64,000 nt of DNA from Prochlorococcus sp. AG-673-L20 (lineage in GTDB: Bacteria; Cyanobacteriota; Cyanobacteriia; PCC-6307; Cyanobiaceae). Each line of letters begins with the position of its first letter. Position 1 is the stretch's first letter. The stretch is taken from NCBI GenBank assembly GCA_003211135.1, contig QCTN01000002.1:44337-108336 (forward strand), read 5' to 3'. Positions 45,482 through 55,350 of this stretch are shown here, piece after piece. The notes beneath the pieces are model-generated. The model made no database searches. It was not told the origin of the DNA and worked only from the letters and a program-made list of their open reading frames with translations. A program made the translations under genes and the position numbers.

Positions 45482-46498
45482 ATTTTTAGTGAAATCAAAA
45501 GCTGCTTTTATTGCTTCAACCATACTTTGAGATTGTGCTAAACCCTTGCCTGCAATATCAAAACCAGTTCCATGATCGGGAGATGTTCTTATAAAAGGTA
45601 AACCAATAGTTGTATTAACTGAGTAATTTAAAGCTATCACCTTTATTGGAATTAATCCCTGATCATGATACATAGCAAGAATGCCATCATGTGTTGGAGC
45701 TGTTTTATCTCTCCAAGCTTTAGCAGATGAATTCCAGCAAGTATCAGGGGAAATAGGACCTGATAATTGAACCCCATTATTCTTTTTACCCCAGCTAATT
45801 AAAGCATTTTTGATCCAATCTTTTTCTTCACTTCCTAATATTCCTTCTTCACCAGCATGAGGGTTTAATCCGGCAACTTTTAGAATAGGTTTTTTAACAT
45901 AAGTTTTGCAAAACTTCGAAAACAAATCTAATTTCGCATGAATTAAATTTGTAGATAATTGTTTTGGTACTTCGCAGAGAGGTATGTGTGTAGTTGCTAA
46001 TAAGGTATTAAATCTCCAACCAGTTATTGGAGATTTAGCTGTAAATAACATACCAACATTATTAATTTGACAAGATTCTGCTAATAATTCCGTTTGCCCA
46101 GAATAATTATGGCCTGCTAAAGCCCATGACTTTTTACAAATTGGACCCGTAACTAGTGCCGTATTTGGATATTTTTGGACAATTTCAATAGCTTTTTTTA
46201 AGTAAAAGAAACTTGCATTGCCATTACTTTCCTTTTGTTTGTTAATTTTAAAAGGAATTTTAATGTCGTATATCTTGTAATTATTAGGATCTACAATATT
46301 TTTGACTCCTAATAATTTAAGATTTTTATAAGTATTTTCTAGGTTAATTTTTGATCCAACAATTATAAAATCAATATTATTTGGAATTTCTTTTGAAAAA
46401 AGAGCTTTTAAAATTATTTCTGGTCCGATACCTGACTCGTCTCCAACGCTAATAATTATTTTAACTTTATCGTCAATATTATTACTTTGTTTATTCAT
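45458..46498 (-). CDS. pdxA: 4-hydroxythreonine-4-phosphate dehydrogenase
   Basis: A 346-residue enzyme of pyridoxal phosphate synthesis that oxidises 4-phosphohydroxy-threonine. GDESGIGPEIILKAL is the conserved start; LNPHAGEEGILGSEE, LSGPISPDTCW and MYHDQGLIPIK hold the metal and substrate ligands; RTSPDHGTGFDIAGKG closes the active site. Its end overlaps the accB end by 24 bp on the opposite strand; an accB-pdxA neighbourhood is familiar in Prochlorococcus, recalled from memory. Confidence 0.95.
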   Translation of the reverse strand: MNKQSNNIDDKVKIIISVGDESGIGPEIILKALFSKEIPNNIDFIIVGSKINLENTYKNLKLLGVKNIVDPNNYKIYDIKIPFKINKQKESNGNASFFYLKKAIEIVQKYPNTALVTGPICKKSWALAGHNYSGQTELLAESCQINNVGMLFTAKSPITGWRFNTLLATTHIPLCEVPKQLSTNLIHAKLDLFSKFCKTYVKKPILKVAGLNPHAGEEGILGSEEKDWIKNALISWGKKNNGVQLSGPISPDTCWNSSAKAWRDKTAPTHDGILAMYHDQGLIPIKVIALNYSVNTTIGLPFIRTSPDHGTGFDIAGKGLAQSQSMVEAIKAAFDFTKNSRLLNAH

Positions 46499-46584
46499 AA
46501 TAAATTTTTAAATAGGAAAAATAGAGTTTTGATTTTTTTTTAAAATAAATCTTTTAAATTCACAACAAAAAATATTTAGTTTCA

Positions 46585-47469
46585 TTATTTAATAATATTA
46601 ATAAGGCAGTTATTTAAGCCTAATTGGTAGTTCTTATAAATAAGTTTATAACCTAATTTTTCACATAGTAATTTATTGGAAACTCTTCTATTTTCTTTCC
46701 AAAATGATTGGGCTATTGGAGATAAATCTTTTTTTGCTTCCTCAAATAATATTTTTTTAGGCATTCTTAATCCAAGTAATTGATAGCCATAACTTATAAC
46801 TTTAATTTGTGAGCAAGGCTCGTCATCTGCGATATTAATTATTGGGTGAAAATCCAAATTATTTTTATTTTGTAATAAATAAATAATTGCATTTGCGATA
46901 TCAGCGACATGTATTCGTGAAAAAACTTGATTTTCCTTTTCTATCACTTTAATTTTTCCTGTCTTAATAGCTTCTAAAGTTGATCTTCCTGGACCATAAA
47001 TACCTGGCAATCTGAAAATTTGTATTGGCAAATTAGAATTAATCCATTCTTTTTCACAATTTAATCTTCTTTGACTTCTTTCTTGAAAAGGATTTGGTTG
47101 ATCTTGTTCAGAAACCCAATTACCATAAGTATTCCCATAAACACCAGTTGTAGAAAGATATCCAACCCAGGTGAGAGATAAATTGTTAATTTTATTTTGA
47201 AGCCTTTTTAATACTGGGTCGTTACCATTTTTATCTGGAGGAATGCAACTAAGAATATGAGTGACCCCTTCAAATATTGAATCTCCAGGTATTGAATCGT
47301 TTTCGCTATTAAAAATAAAACTGTTGCTTTCATTACTTTTAGATCGAGAACTTGTTAATGCTACACAGCCTAGTTTTCTAATAGCTTTTGCAAAATAGTT
47401 TCCACTAAAACCTCCTCCAAAGATTAGGAATTTATTTTGATTTGTAAGGGGACTTGATAAATCGATCAT
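46585..47469 (-). CDS. NAD-dependent epimerase/dehydratase-like protein
   Basis: A 294-residue extended short-chain dehydrogenase/reductase. FLIFGGGFSGNYFAKAI gives a Rossmann glycine motif, GYLSTTGVYGNTYGNW provides the Ser/Thr and Tyr region, and FRLPGIYGPGRST is typical of YeeZ-type proteins. The usual YxxxK Lys is not obvious, so catalytic activity is uncertain. It is followed by pdxA on the same strand with 86 bp between. Confidence 0.8.
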   Translation of the reverse strand: MIDLSSPLTNQNKFLIFGGGFSGNYFAKAIRKLGCVALTSSRSKSNESNSFIFNSENDSIPGDSIFEGVTHILSCIPPDKNGNDPVLKRLQNKINNLSLTWVGYLSTTGVYGNTYGNWVSEQDQPNPFQERSQRRLNCEKEWINSNLPIQIFRLPGIYGPGRSTLEAIKTGKIKVIEKENQVFSRIHVADIANAIIYLLQNKNNLDFHPIINIADDEPCSQIKVISYGYQLLGLRMPKKILFEEAKKDLSPIAQSFWKENRRVSNKLLCEKLGYKLIYKNYQLGLNNCLINIIK

Positions 47470-47507
47470 ATAGTATTATAAATAGTACATATGTATTATA
47501 AAGAAAA

Positions 47508-47744
47508 ATGCAGACTTTAATTAGGCCGGAAGTAAAACAAAAGATAGCTGGTTTTGATCGTTTAACATTTCAAGCCAAAGAAAAATCAAATAATTCAAAA
47601 ATTGGTTTAGATTTTAAATTCTATCAAAAATTATTTGTAATAATTTTTACATCCTGTGCATTTTTAATATTTCCTGAATCCCCACATGATTTTGAAGCGC
47701 TATGCAAAAAACATCATTCTGCAGACGCATGTATTGTTTGGTAA
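47508..47744 (+). CDS. Small protein with C-terminal membrane helix
   Basis: A 78-residue protein with a polar N-terminal half (MQTLIRPEVKQKIAGFDRLT), one hydrophobic helix (about 40-56, FYQKLFVIIFTSCAFLIF) and a tail with two Cys and three His (FEALCKKHHSADACIVW). The Cys/His tail could bind metal. No family recognised. It is divergent from the epimerase-like gene and ends one base before the HNH gene on the other strand. Confidence 0.6.
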   Translation: MQTLIRPEVKQKIAGFDRLTFQAKEKSNNSKIGLDFKFYQKLFVIIFTSCAFLIFPESPHDFEALCKKHHSADACIVW

Positions 47745-48149
47745 TTAAGCGGCATCATATTCATTCTTATTAACTTCATAATTTTCATTTTTTTTGCCCT
47801 TAATACTAGGGTTTGCCCATTGTAATAATTTTATAGCTAATCTTAAATCACCGTCTAACCATGCCCTAAGAGCCATAGCTCTTCTTGGATCGTAAAATTT
47901 TTGTTTTCGATACCAATGCAAAGCATTATCATCCGATTTGTCTCCGTTGCATGATAAACATGCTGGGACGCAATTTTCGGTTGTGCTTAATCCTCCCTGA
48001 CTTCTAGGAAGTATGTGATCAATTGATTCTGAAGGCTTTCCACAGTAAATGCAACTTTTTCCCGTAAATCTATGAATTGATTTTCGCCATTGTCTGAATC
48101 TGAATTTAGGGCATAAATCTTCTAAAAAGACAGCATCATTTATATGCAT
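47745..48149 (-). CDS. HNH endonuclease family protein
   Basis: A 134-residue protein with the HNH fold: CIYCGKPSESIDHILPRSQG supplies a CxxC zinc pair and the catalytic His, NCVPACLSCNGDKSD supplies the second CxxC and the Asn/His region. Proteins like this are widespread single-copy genes in cyanobacteria, so a housekeeping DNA role is more likely than mobility. The AT-rich 168 bp upstream hold nothing recognisable. Confidence 0.88.
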   Translation of the reverse strand: MHINDAVFLEDLCPKFRFRQWRKSIHRFTGKSCIYCGKPSESIDHILPRSQGGLSTTENCVPACLSCNGDKSDDNALHWYRKQKFYDPRRAMALRAWLDGDLRLAIKLLQWANPSIKGKKNENYEVNKNEYDAA

Positions 48150-48317
48150 TCAGATTATTCAATTACATATAATACTGACGGATTTATAAACAAAGTCAAT
48201 ATTTGTTTGATATTTTTTAGATTATATTTTTGAAATAAAATATATTTTATTTATCAATTTACATCTAATAAATAATATTTAATTTAAAGCTAAATGTAGT
48301 TATTTATACTTTTAAAC

Positions 48318-48737
48318 TTAGTAGCTATATCTATCAAAGGTTTCTTCAGTATATTGTTTACCTTCTTGTTCTTGTAAAAGTTCTTCTTGTTTACGCTTTT
48401 TTTCTTTTCTATTATTTTCTAATTGAAGTTTTCTATCAGGATGAAGTTGATCTAAATATTCAACGCAATAAGAAAACTCATCTCTTTCTCTTACAACTGT
48501 TTCAATAATCTGACCGGCCGCTTGGTTTGGAGAGGTCTTAAAGAACCCTCCTTTCTGTTTTTTAATGTAACTATATGCTGCTTGCCAACTGCTTTCATGA
48601 TCATTACCACCATCTCGCATAGTACAAAATATTTCAGCTCCAAAAGAACCTGCGCTTGCTTTAGGGGTAAAACATAATGTTGACACAAACATCGCAATTA
48701 ATTGAAAAATTAATGTAGTCTTTTTTAACCTTTTCAT
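48318..48737 (-). CDS. Secreted hypothetical protein
   Basis: A 139-residue protein with a clear signal peptide (MKRLKKTTLIFQLIAMFVST, hydrophobic to about residue 22, likely cleaved near KASAG). The mature part has two Cys (EIFCTMRDGGNDHESSWQAA and FSYCVEYL) and a very charged Lys/Glu/Gln helix at the end. No family recognised. Probably periplasmic. Confidence 0.65.
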   Translation of the reverse strand: MKRLKKTTLIFQLIAMFVSTLCFTPKASAGSFGAEIFCTMRDGGNDHESSWQAAYSYIKKQKGGFFKTSPNQAAGQIIETVVRERDEFSYCVEYLDQLHPDRKLQLENNRKEKKRKQEELLQEQEGKQYTEETFDRYSY

Positions 48738-48795
48738 TAGCTTATATACCGACTATATAAAAAATATCTTTTATTTTGATTATGTCTAGATAAGT

Positions 48796-49308
48796 TTAAG
48801 ATTTTATTATTCCAAATAGAGTTAACATTTTTACAATTAATGGCAGAATTAAAAGAACAGTAACTAATCTGACTGCATGTAGGGTTGCAACCGCAGGTCC
48901 TACTCCATATTCAGAACCAACTAAACTCATACCACTGATTCCTCCTGGAGCAGCTCCAAGAATTGTGGTTATTACATCTACATTAAGTAATCTGCTGGTC
49001 CATAATCCAATTGCTATGCCAGTAATTATTAGTGTAAATGTTATTAAAATTGCAGGTTTCCATAAAGTTTGTAATTCTACTATTGAGCCCTTTGTTAAGC
49101 TAGTTCCAATAACGGTTCCAATGCCTATTTCTAATATTGTTCTTGTGCCATTCGGCCACGAGGCAGCATCAACTTTCCCGGTAATACTTAAAATACTTGC
49201 ACCTATTAATGCTCCTGCGAGTGGAGCTGCAGGGATGCCTGTTTTTAAAGCTAGTGCTCCAAAAGCGGTACCAGCAATTAAATAATAAATTAAATTTATA
49301 TTTGACAT
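48796..49308 (-). CDS. AbrB-type membrane protein (short, single repeat)
   Basis: A 170-residue protein with about five hydrophobic segments. AALKTG.PAAPLAGALIGAS-like and LGAAPGGISGMSLVGSEYG segments match the membrane 'AbrB duplication' family (once called ammonia monooxygenase-like), where full-length members carry two such halves. This one has a single half. It is unrelated to the AbrB transcription factor. Role unknown, perhaps transport. Confidence 0.75.
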   Translation of the reverse strand: MSNINLIYYLIAGTAFGALALKTGIPAAPLAGALIGASILSITGKVDAASWPNGTRTILEIGIGTVIGTSLTKGSIVELQTLWKPAILITFTLIITGIAIGLWTSRLLNVDVITTILGAAPGGISGMSLVGSEYGVGPAVATLHAVRLVTVLLILPLIVKMLTLFGIIKS

Positions 49309-49561
49309 TTAAAAAATAAACTGTTTGGACATAATATTAATAATAATTTTAAAGTCTTGGTTATGTGTTCAAAGTATGTTGTTATTTAGTCATTCAATAT
49401 TCTTAAGCAAATTAAGTAGATTGATCTCTAATTAATAGAATTTAACTATCTAAATATTTGTATTCTGGGGTAAGAAAAAATTTAATATTAAAAATTAGTT
49501 AGATTTTTACTGCGTAATGTGCCTTTGAGTTGGCATAATAAAGAGTAAAGTACTACTTATT

Positions 49562-49759
49562 ATGGCCTCACAAATTTCTTATACAGGAAATAAAAATCCA
49601 ATAAAAAAGAAATTATCTTTTTTTGAAGGTGGGCATCAACTTGAAAAGTTGGAATTTGCTCTTGCGGTTGCTCAAACTCATGGTGATGAAGAAAAATCCA
49701 CATTATTAAGAAAAAAAATAGTGGAATTAGGTGGAAATGTTGAAGAGCCTGGAACTTAG
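49562..49759 (+). CDS. Conserved small hypothetical protein, 65 aa
   Basis: A 65-residue soluble protein with a basic first third and two likely helices (EGGHQLEKLEFALAVAQTHG and EEKSTLLRKKIVELG). No motif or family recognised. A 253-bp AT-rich spacer precedes it, with no other feature that I can support. It is convergent with the aminotransferase gene. Confidence 0.6.
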   Translation: MASQISYTGNKNPIKKKLSFFEGGHQLEKLEFALAVAQTHGDEEKSTLLRKKIVELGGNVEEPGT

Positions 49760-49769
49760 ACTGTTCTGC

Positions 49770-50924
49770 TTAAAGATGCCATGATGCAACTTTCAAAGCC
49801 TCTCCTACTTTGTCTGTCGAAATTATATTTTGTTCCACTAATGTATTTCCTATAGCCGCTATTACCGTAATTATATCTTTATCGTTTATATATCCTAAGT
49901 GACCTACTCTAAATATTTTGCCTTTTAAATGATCTTGTCCTCCTGCTAATAAAATATCATATTTGTTTTTTATGGTTTTTCTAAAGTTTTCTGCATCTAT
50001 ATTTTCAATTTGAATTGCAGTAACTGCAGGGCTTAAATGGTTTTCATCAGCAAATAATTTGAGATTAAGCATTTTTATAGCTGCACTGACTGCTAGTTTA
50101 TGTTTTTCATGCCTTTTAAAAATTTTATCTAGTCCTTCATCTTTCATCATTTTTAAAGATTCATCCAAAGCAAAAACTAAATTCACTGCTGGAGTATAAG
50201 GGTTGCTATTGCTCGATAGACTCTTTTTATATGATTTTAAATTTAAATAGAATTTAGGTAAATTAGAGTTTTCTGAGGCTTGCCATGCTTTTTCACTCAT
50301 AGACACAAAGCTTAATCCTGGAGGTATCATGTATCCTTTTTGAGATCCAGAGGCAACAATATCTAGCTCCCAATCATCTACCGGTACATTACAAGCTCCA
50401 ATACTAGTTACGCAGTCAATAATTGATAAAGCTTTTTTATGATTACGAATATAAGAACTTATTGTTTTTAAATCATTAATTACCCCTGTTGAGGTTTCTG
50501 AATGTGTAAGAATAACAGCTTTGATCTCTTTTTTATCATCTTTTTCTAAAATTTTTTTAAAATTTTCTGGATCAAGTGGGCTTCCCCATTCCGCATCAAT
50601 TTTAATTACTTCGAGTCCGAATTCTTTTGCAACTTTTACCCACCTTTGGCCGAATTTTCCATTCTCACCACAAATAACTTTGTCTCCTTTGCTTAATGTA
50701 CTTATCATTCCTGCTTCCATGGCAGCAGTACCACTCCCAGTAATTGTTAGAACGTCATTTTTTGTTTGATGTAGCCATTGCAGATTTTTAGTGGTGATCT
50801 CCATAAGATCTTGAAAGTCTTTACTTCTATGCCCTATAGGATGCTTTCCTAGTGCTTGTAAAACTTTTTCTGGAACTGGTGTGGGACCAGGAATCATCAA
50901 TGATAATTTTTGTTGTATGGCCAC
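49770..50924 (-). CDS. Serine-pyruvate / alanine-glyoxylate aminotransferase
   Basis: A 384-residue class V PLP aminotransferase. The PLP Lys is in VASGSQKGYMIPPG. MIPGPTPVPEKVLQALGKHP is the typical start, and DCVTSIGACNVPVDDWELD places the PLP-contacting Asp. These proteins were long annotated as the 'soluble hydrogenase 42 kDa subunit' in cyanobacteria. The likely role is glyoxylate handling in photorespiration. It is divergent from cbiD. Confidence 0.92.
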   Translation of the reverse strand: MAIQQKLSLMIPGPTPVPEKVLQALGKHPIGHRSKDFQDLMEITTKNLQWLHQTKNDVLTITGSGTAAMEAGMISTLSKGDKVICGENGKFGQRWVKVAKEFGLEVIKIDAEWGSPLDPENFKKILEKDDKKEIKAVILTHSETSTGVINDLKTISSYIRNHKKALSIIDCVTSIGACNVPVDDWELDIVASGSQKGYMIPPGLSFVSMSEKAWQASENSNLPKFYLNLKSYKKSLSSNSNPYTPAVNLVFALDESLKMMKDEGLDKIFKRHEKHKLAVSAAIKMLNLKLFADENHLSPAVTAIQIENIDAENFRKTIKNKYDILLAGGQDHLKGKIFRVGHLGYINDKDIITVIAAIGNTLVEQNIISTDKVGEALKVASWHL

Positions 50925-50984
50925 TTTTTAATTAATAGGTCATTCTAAGATTAGTAGTCATAAAATATTTTTCAATTACTTGAT

Positions 50985-52103
50985 TTGAAAAAAGGATTTT
51001 CTTTACCTTTATGGGTAACTGGAGCTGCTAAGTCAGCAATAAAAAAATTATTAGGATTACCATTTAATGATTATGAACTAATTAAAATTCCTGAAGGGAA
51101 AAATCTAATAAAAATTAAGATTCATTCTTCTGGACTAATTAATGGAAAGACTCATGCTCTTGGAATTTCTTTTGCAGATTCTGGATTAGATCTTGATTTA
51201 ACGCAAAACTTAGAAATATGGACAATTGCCTCCTTAGAAAAAGCTAATAAGACAAGTATTACGCTGTTAGATCGTATCAATATTATTCCTGGTCAGGGTG
51301 TTGGTATTGATCAAAAGACATCTAAAATCTGCATTTCTAATTTTGCGAAACAACTATTAGCTGTTAATTTAATAGACATTATTCCTGAAGGATACAAATT
51401 ACATCTGGAAATTATATTTCCAAATGGAAAATTTTTGGCCGAAAGAACTAGTAATAAATCATTTGGAATTGTTGAAGGGCTGTCAATTATTGGTACTAGT
51501 GCTGAAACTTTTTCAAGCGCTTCACCTGATCAATTAAAAAATGCAAAATCTCAGCTAAAACAAATTATTTCTAATGAATGTTGTGACACAATTATTTTTG
51601 TTATTGGTGAAAATGGTTTACATTTAGCTAAAAGTCTTAATACAGAATTTCCTATTATCAAAGTAGGTAATTGGATAGGACCATTATTAGTTGATGCTGC
51701 AATACAAAACGTTAAAACAGTAATTCTTTTTGGTTATCATGGCAAATTAATTAAATTAGCTGGGGGCATTTTTCATACTCATAATCATTTAGCTGATGCA
51801 AGAATTGAAATTCTTGTTTATTTAGCAGTAGAAGCAGAGATTCCGATAGAAATTATTAAGAAATTATCGCAAGCAAATACGGTCGAGGGTGCTTTGCTAA
51901 TTCTTGAAAGTTTTAGTCTTTCTATGGCTGAAAAACTATGGAATAAACTATCAGATACTGTTGAAAAGCGCTCTATAGAATACGTCAATAGATATACAAA
52001 AACCGATATGAAAGTTGCAGCAATTATCTTTGATAGAAAGAGAATAATTCGTTGGTCGGGTAACAATAGTAAAGACTATATTTCTTCTTTCAAAGGTTTC
52101 TAA
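50985..52103 (+). CDS. cbiD: Cobalt-precorrin-5B C1-methyltransferase
   Basis: A 372-residue enzyme of anaerobic cobalamin (here pseudocobalamin) synthesis that methylates C1 of the corrin ring. PLWVTGAAKSAIKKLLG is close to the conserved CbiD start, and later KVGNWIGPLLVDAA and LVYLAVEAEIPIEII match the family core. The start is a TTG at 50985 with no better in-frame ATG. It precedes guaA by 48 bp on the same strand. Confidence 0.9.
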   Translation: MKKGFSLPLWVTGAAKSAIKKLLGLPFNDYELIKIPEGKNLIKIKIHSSGLINGKTHALGISFADSGLDLDLTQNLEIWTIASLEKANKTSITLLDRINIIPGQGVGIDQKTSKICISNFAKQLLAVNLIDIIPEGYKLHLEIIFPNGKFLAERTSNKSFGIVEGLSIIGTSAETFSSASPDQLKNAKSQLKQIISNECCDTIIFVIGENGLHLAKSLNTEFPIIKVGNWIGPLLVDAAIQNVKTVILFGYHGKLIKLAGGIFHTHNHLADARIEILVYLAVEAEIPIEIIKKLSQANTVEGALLILESFSLSMAEKLWNKLSDTVEKRSIEYVNRYTKTDMKVAAIIFDRKRIIRWSGNNSKDYISSFKGF

Positions 52104-52151
52104 TTTTAAGTGGTTTATGTTTTTGTAAATAAATTGAGGTAACTTTTATAC

Positions 52152-53738
52152 ATGATTAAAAAATTACCAAAAAAAGAGAGAGATCCTTCAATATTAATAT
52201 TAGATTTTGGATCTCAATATTCTGAATTAATTGCGAGAAGAGTAAGAGAAGCAGATGTATTCTCTCTTGTAGTTAGTAACTTTATCTCTATCAAGGAGAT
52301 TCAGGATATAAATCCTAAGGGAATTATTTTAAGTGGCGGCCCAAATTCTGTATATGAAGATAATGCACCTAAATGTGATGCGAAGGTTTTTAATTTAGGG
52401 ATTCCAGTTTTGGGTATATGTTATGGAATGCAATTAATGGTTAAAGAATTAGGAGGTACAGTAACCCCAGCAAGCAATAAAGCTGAATATGGTAGAGCAC
52501 CAATAAATATTGATTGCGAAAGTGATTTGCTTTCTAATGTCAAAGATAGATCGATTATGTGGATGAGTCATGGAGATTCTATAAATAATTTGCCTAAAGG
52601 ATTTATTAAAATTTCTCATACAGAAAATACAATGCATGCTGCAATATCAAACAAACAAAAGAAATTGTTCGGTGTTCAATTTCATCCTGAAGTTATTCAT
52701 TCAGAATTTGGAATGACGGTAATTAAAAACTTTGTTTATTCTATTTCTCAATGTAAAGCCGATTGGACTACTGAAACTTTTTTAGAGGAAACAATTCCAA
52801 GAATTAAGCAACAAGTAGGTAATAATAAAGTCTTACTCGCTCTTTCTGGTGGAGTAGACTCATCAACTCTTGCCTTCCTTCTCAACAAAGCTATTGGTAA
52901 TCGGCTTACATGCATGTTTATAGATCAAGGCTTTATGAGAAAAGGTGAGCCTGAATTTTTAATGGAATTTTTTGATAAAAAATTTCATATAAAAGTTGAA
53001 TATATTAATGCTAGGGAAAGATTCACTCAGAAATTAAATGGAATAACTGATCCAGAAGAAAAACGCAAAATCATTGGTGGAGAATTTATTAAAGTTTTTG
53101 AAGAAGAGAGTAACAGATTAGGCCCTTTCCAATATCTAGCTCAAGGAACGCTTTACCCAGATGTTATTGAAAGTGCTGGAACTAATTTAGATCCGAAGAC
53201 AGGTGAACGGATCGCAGTAAAAATAAAAAGTCATCATAATGTTGGCGGTTTGCCAAAAGATTTACAATTTAAATTAGTTGAACCATTAAGAAAACTTTTT
53301 AAGGATGAAGTTAGGAAACTTGGCAAGGCTCTCGGCTTGCCAGATGAAATTATTAAAAGACATCCATTCCCAGGCCCTGGTCTGGCAATAAGAATTTTGG
53401 GTGAAGTTTCTAATGAAAAACTTAATTGTCTTAGAGATGCAGATTGGATAGTAAGAGATGAAATAAAAAACGCAGGTCTATATAATGATATTTGGCAAGC
53501 CTTTGCAGTTCTTCTTCCTGTGAAGACAGTTGGGGTAATGGGAGACAAAAGAACTTATGCTTGGCCGATAGTTTTACGATGTGTATCAAGCGAAGACGGT
53601 ATGACTGCGGATTGGTCAAGAATTCCTTACGAAACTTTAGAGAGGATTTCTAATAGAATTGTAAATGAAGTACCTCAGGTAAATAGAGTTGTTTTCGATA
53701 TTACTAGCAAGCCTCCTGGAACCATTGAGTGGGAATAA
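52152..53738 (+). CDS. guaA: GMP synthase
   Basis: A 528-residue glutamine amidotransferase that makes GMP from XMP. The class I amidotransferase domain has Cys in GICYGMQLM and His/Glu in VQFHPEV. The ATP-pyrophosphatase domain has [10 protein letters not shown], and the dimerisation domain ends in KPPGTIEWE. The final codons plus about 10 bp of downstream sequence recur at 55942-55973 and, more degenerately, near 55116-55136, marking the guaA 3' end as the insertion site of the island that follows. Confidence 0.97.
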   Translation: MIKKLPKKERDPSILILDFGSQYSELIARRVREADVFSLVVSNFISIKEIQDINPKGIILSGGPNSVYEDNAPKCDAKVFNLGIPVLGICYGMQLMVKELGGTVTPASNKAEYGRAPINIDCESDLLSNVKDRSIMWMSHGDSINNLPKGFIKISHTENTMHAAISNKQKKLFGVQFHPEVIHSEFGMTVIKNFVYSISQCKADWTTETFLEETIPRIKQQVGNNKVLLALSGGVDSSTLAFLLNKAIGNRLTCMFIDQGFMRKGEPEFLMEFFDKKFHIKVEYINARERFTQKLNGITDPEEKRKIIGGEFIKVFEEESNRLGPFQYLAQGTLYPDVIESAGTNLDPKTGERIAVKIKSHHNVGGLPKDLQFKLVEPLRKLFKDEVRKLGKALGLPDEIIKRHPFPGPGLAIRILGEVSNEKLNCLRDADWIVRDEIKNAGLYNDIWQAFAVLLPVKTVGVMGDKRTYAWPIVLRCVSSEDGMTADWSRIPYETLERISNRIVNEVPQVNRVVFDITSKPPGTIEWE

Positions 53739-53859
53739 CTTATAGGGTATAAACTCAGTTATAGGCACAAAAAGTTGGTTTCACGTGGGTTTCACGTAGA
53801 ATATTGACTACCTCTTTGCAATGGTTTTCGATGGCGGTCTTTCACGTAAGTTTCACGTG
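53717..53859. repeat. Left attachment-like site: guaA core plus segment 1 arm repeats
   Basis: Core copy R1 at 53717-53748 (guaA end through TATAGGGT). Tandem 11-mers follow at 53777-53798 (GGTTTCACGTG, GGTTTCACGTA) and 53838-53859 (TCTTTCACGTA, AGTTTCACGTG). The distance from the guaA stop to the first repeat is 38 bp; the two repeat pairs start 61 bp apart, the same spacings as at 55942-56084. Confidence 0.75.
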
Positions 53860-53872
53860 ATGCAAAAAGTCC

Positions 53873-53944
53873 GTCTCTATAGAGAAATCATAGAAGAACT
53901 TATGTCTCTACACTTTCTTTTTTTATAGAACGATATTTTTTGAT
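53873..53944. repeat. Conserved block with TCTCTATAGAGA palindrome
   Basis: Starts GTCTCTATAGAGAAATCATA and runs to the end of the sulfotransferase gene. It is nearly identical to the block at 60334-60405 at the other end of the island and related to those at 55280 and 56098. Here no plus-strand gene follows it; the sulfotransferase converges on it. Confidence 0.65.
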
Positions 53945-54889
53945 TTAAATAACACTTACCCCTGTAAATGTTTTGATATTATCTATAGTTTTTTTTGGAG
54001 TTTTTATAAGGTCTTCATATGTAACTTCTATTAAATTGTCCTTAGGAATAATATTTTTAATTATTTGCCATTTATCTAATATGAAAGATCTAGTAAACTT
54101 TGCATCTTCCCCTGCGTTACCAAGATATGGAATAAAACCAAATTCCTTATTAAATGATTTGATAGATTTTTCTATACTTTTCACATGATCGTATGTACGT
54201 TCAATGTAAATAAATTTTGAGTTGGGAAATAACTCAAGTAATAAGTCAACTCTTGTGGTGAATGCTGGAGCTTTATTGATAAAAACTTTACCAGGTAAAC
54301 CATCATGAATCCATGCCCATTCAAGCAGTAATTTTAATTTTTTTTTGAAATCTAATGTAGCTTTCCATTTGTACCATCTTTCTAAATCCTTAGATAATGA
54401 CTTTCCAAGACCAATTGATGTTGGAGGATGTTCGCAACTCAATCTCATTAAGGCAATATCTAACTCTTGAGGTCCCTCTGCTAATAATGGGACCCAATCA
54501 AAAAATCTATTTTTATAAGATGGTATAAATTTGCGAAAAAGTTCTTTAAATATTAACGCTGCCTGAGGGCAACATGAAAACGTATTTTTTATTGTGGCTG
54601 CTTTAGTAGCTTTAACTATTTCTGTGTGGAGGTATGTTGTTCCACTTCTCCATGCACCTATAATAAAAATTGGATCAGGCATATTCCTTGGCTTCTTGTA
54701 AAGAATTTTTTGCAACCAATAAAGAGGTTCAGCCAACCAACCGAGTACAATATTCTGGAATAAATATAAAGAAATAATAGGAAATCTATTAGCTCTTTTT
54801 AACAACCCAAACTGAACAGAAGGTCTTAAGCATCCAATAATAATTAAGCGTGGATTGAAAAACAATAATCTATGTATTAACGAATACAA
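53945..54889 (-). CDS. Sulfotransferase family protein
   Basis: A 314-residue protein with the PAPS-binding loop GAWRSGTTYLH at residues 78-88, the usual 5'-phosphosulfate-binding motif. FIYIERTYDHVKSIEKSIKS resembles the 3'-phosphate-binding region, with the conserved Arg and Ser. Such enzymes transfer sulfate from PAPS to sugars, lipids or proteins; the substrate is not predictable. It is the only cargo of segment 1 and the only minus-strand gene in the island. A cell-surface modification role is inferred from its island location. Confidence 0.85.
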   Translation of the reverse strand: MYSLIHRLLFFNPRLIIIGCLRPSVQFGLLKRANRFPIISLYLFQNIVLGWLAEPLYWLQKILYKKPRNMPDPIFIIGAWRSGTTYLHTEIVKATKAATIKNTFSCCPQAALIFKELFRKFIPSYKNRFFDWVPLLAEGPQELDIALMRLSCEHPPTSIGLGKSLSKDLERWYKWKATLDFKKKLKLLLEWAWIHDGLPGKVFINKAPAFTTRVDLLLELFPNSKFIYIERTYDHVKSIEKSIKSFNKEFGFIPYLGNAGEDAKFTRSFILDKWQIIKNIIPKDNLIEVTYEDLIKTPKKTIDNIKTFTGVSVI

Positions 54890-55015
54890 GACTATCTATA
54901 GGACTTGAGATAAGTCAATCAGCACTTATTTCTTTTTTGACATACCTAAAATAACTTCTATATCTCTATGAAAGTAAAATAATAAATATTTTTTCTTATG
55001 GTTCGCTGCTTACTA

Positions 55016-55266
55016 GGTTTTCCGTAGGTTTCACGTGGGTTTCACGTGGCAAAATACGTGTTATAATATGCTCAGACCCATTGCTATAACTGTCTTTTTT
55101 ATTAACCTTTTTGGAGGGACTATTGAGTGGGAATAAACAGATTTTAAGAACCTAGTTATAAATTGAATTTATCGGTTTTACGTGAGCAATAGTCAAAATA
55201 ATGGTTATGTCATAGCAGTCCTTTTGGGGAATAAAATCTAGTGAGGTTTTACGTGGGTTTTACGTG
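55016..55266. repeat. attP-like junction of segments 1 and 2
   Basis: Left arm: three tandem 11-mers at 55016-55048 (GGTTTTCCGTA, then GGTTTCACGTG twice), the segment 1 type. Core R2: ATTGAGTGGGAATAA at 55122-55136; with the bases before it the frame still reads GTIEWE and stop, using ACT instead of ACC. Right arms: GGTTTTACGTG at 55174-55184 and twice at 55245-55266, the segment 2 type. Arms on both sides of a core match a tyrosine-recombinase att layout. Confidence 0.72.
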
Positions 55267-55279
55267 GCACCTTTTCGCT

Positions 55280-55350
55280 GTCTCTTTAGAGAAATCGTAT
55301 AAAGTCTGTTTTCTCTACACTTGGTATATTGATAAAAAGTTAATTTTGAT
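55280..55350 (+). promoter_or_regulatory. Shared promoter/leader block of the TPR cargo gene
   Basis: Begins with the palindrome-like TCTCTTTAGAGA and continues to the ATG. TATATT at 55325-55330 is the likely -10 element, 20 bp before the ATG. The same order and spacing recur at 56098-56168, including TATATT 20 bp before that ATG. There is no Shine-Dalgarno sequence, only TTTTGAT before the start. Confidence 0.6.

Larger units (their letters stand above)
54890..55350. other. Segment 1/2 junction, 461 bp without a gene
   Basis: The first 125 bp are the promoter-side spacer of the sulfotransferase. From 55016 onward it holds arm-like 11-mers, a copy of the guaA 3' end and a promoter/leader block, listed separately. 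Confidence 0.7.

Noticed and set aside
47745..48149. HNH protein as a homing endonuclease or mobile element
   Set aside because: No intron, intein or repeats surround it, and this size of HNH protein is common as a stable chromosomal gene in cyanobacteria.
53777..55048. CACGTG repeats as ordinary transcription factor sites
   Set aside because: The repeats track the segment boundaries and the guaA core copies, change sequence from segment to segment, and do not sit at a fixed place relative to genes.
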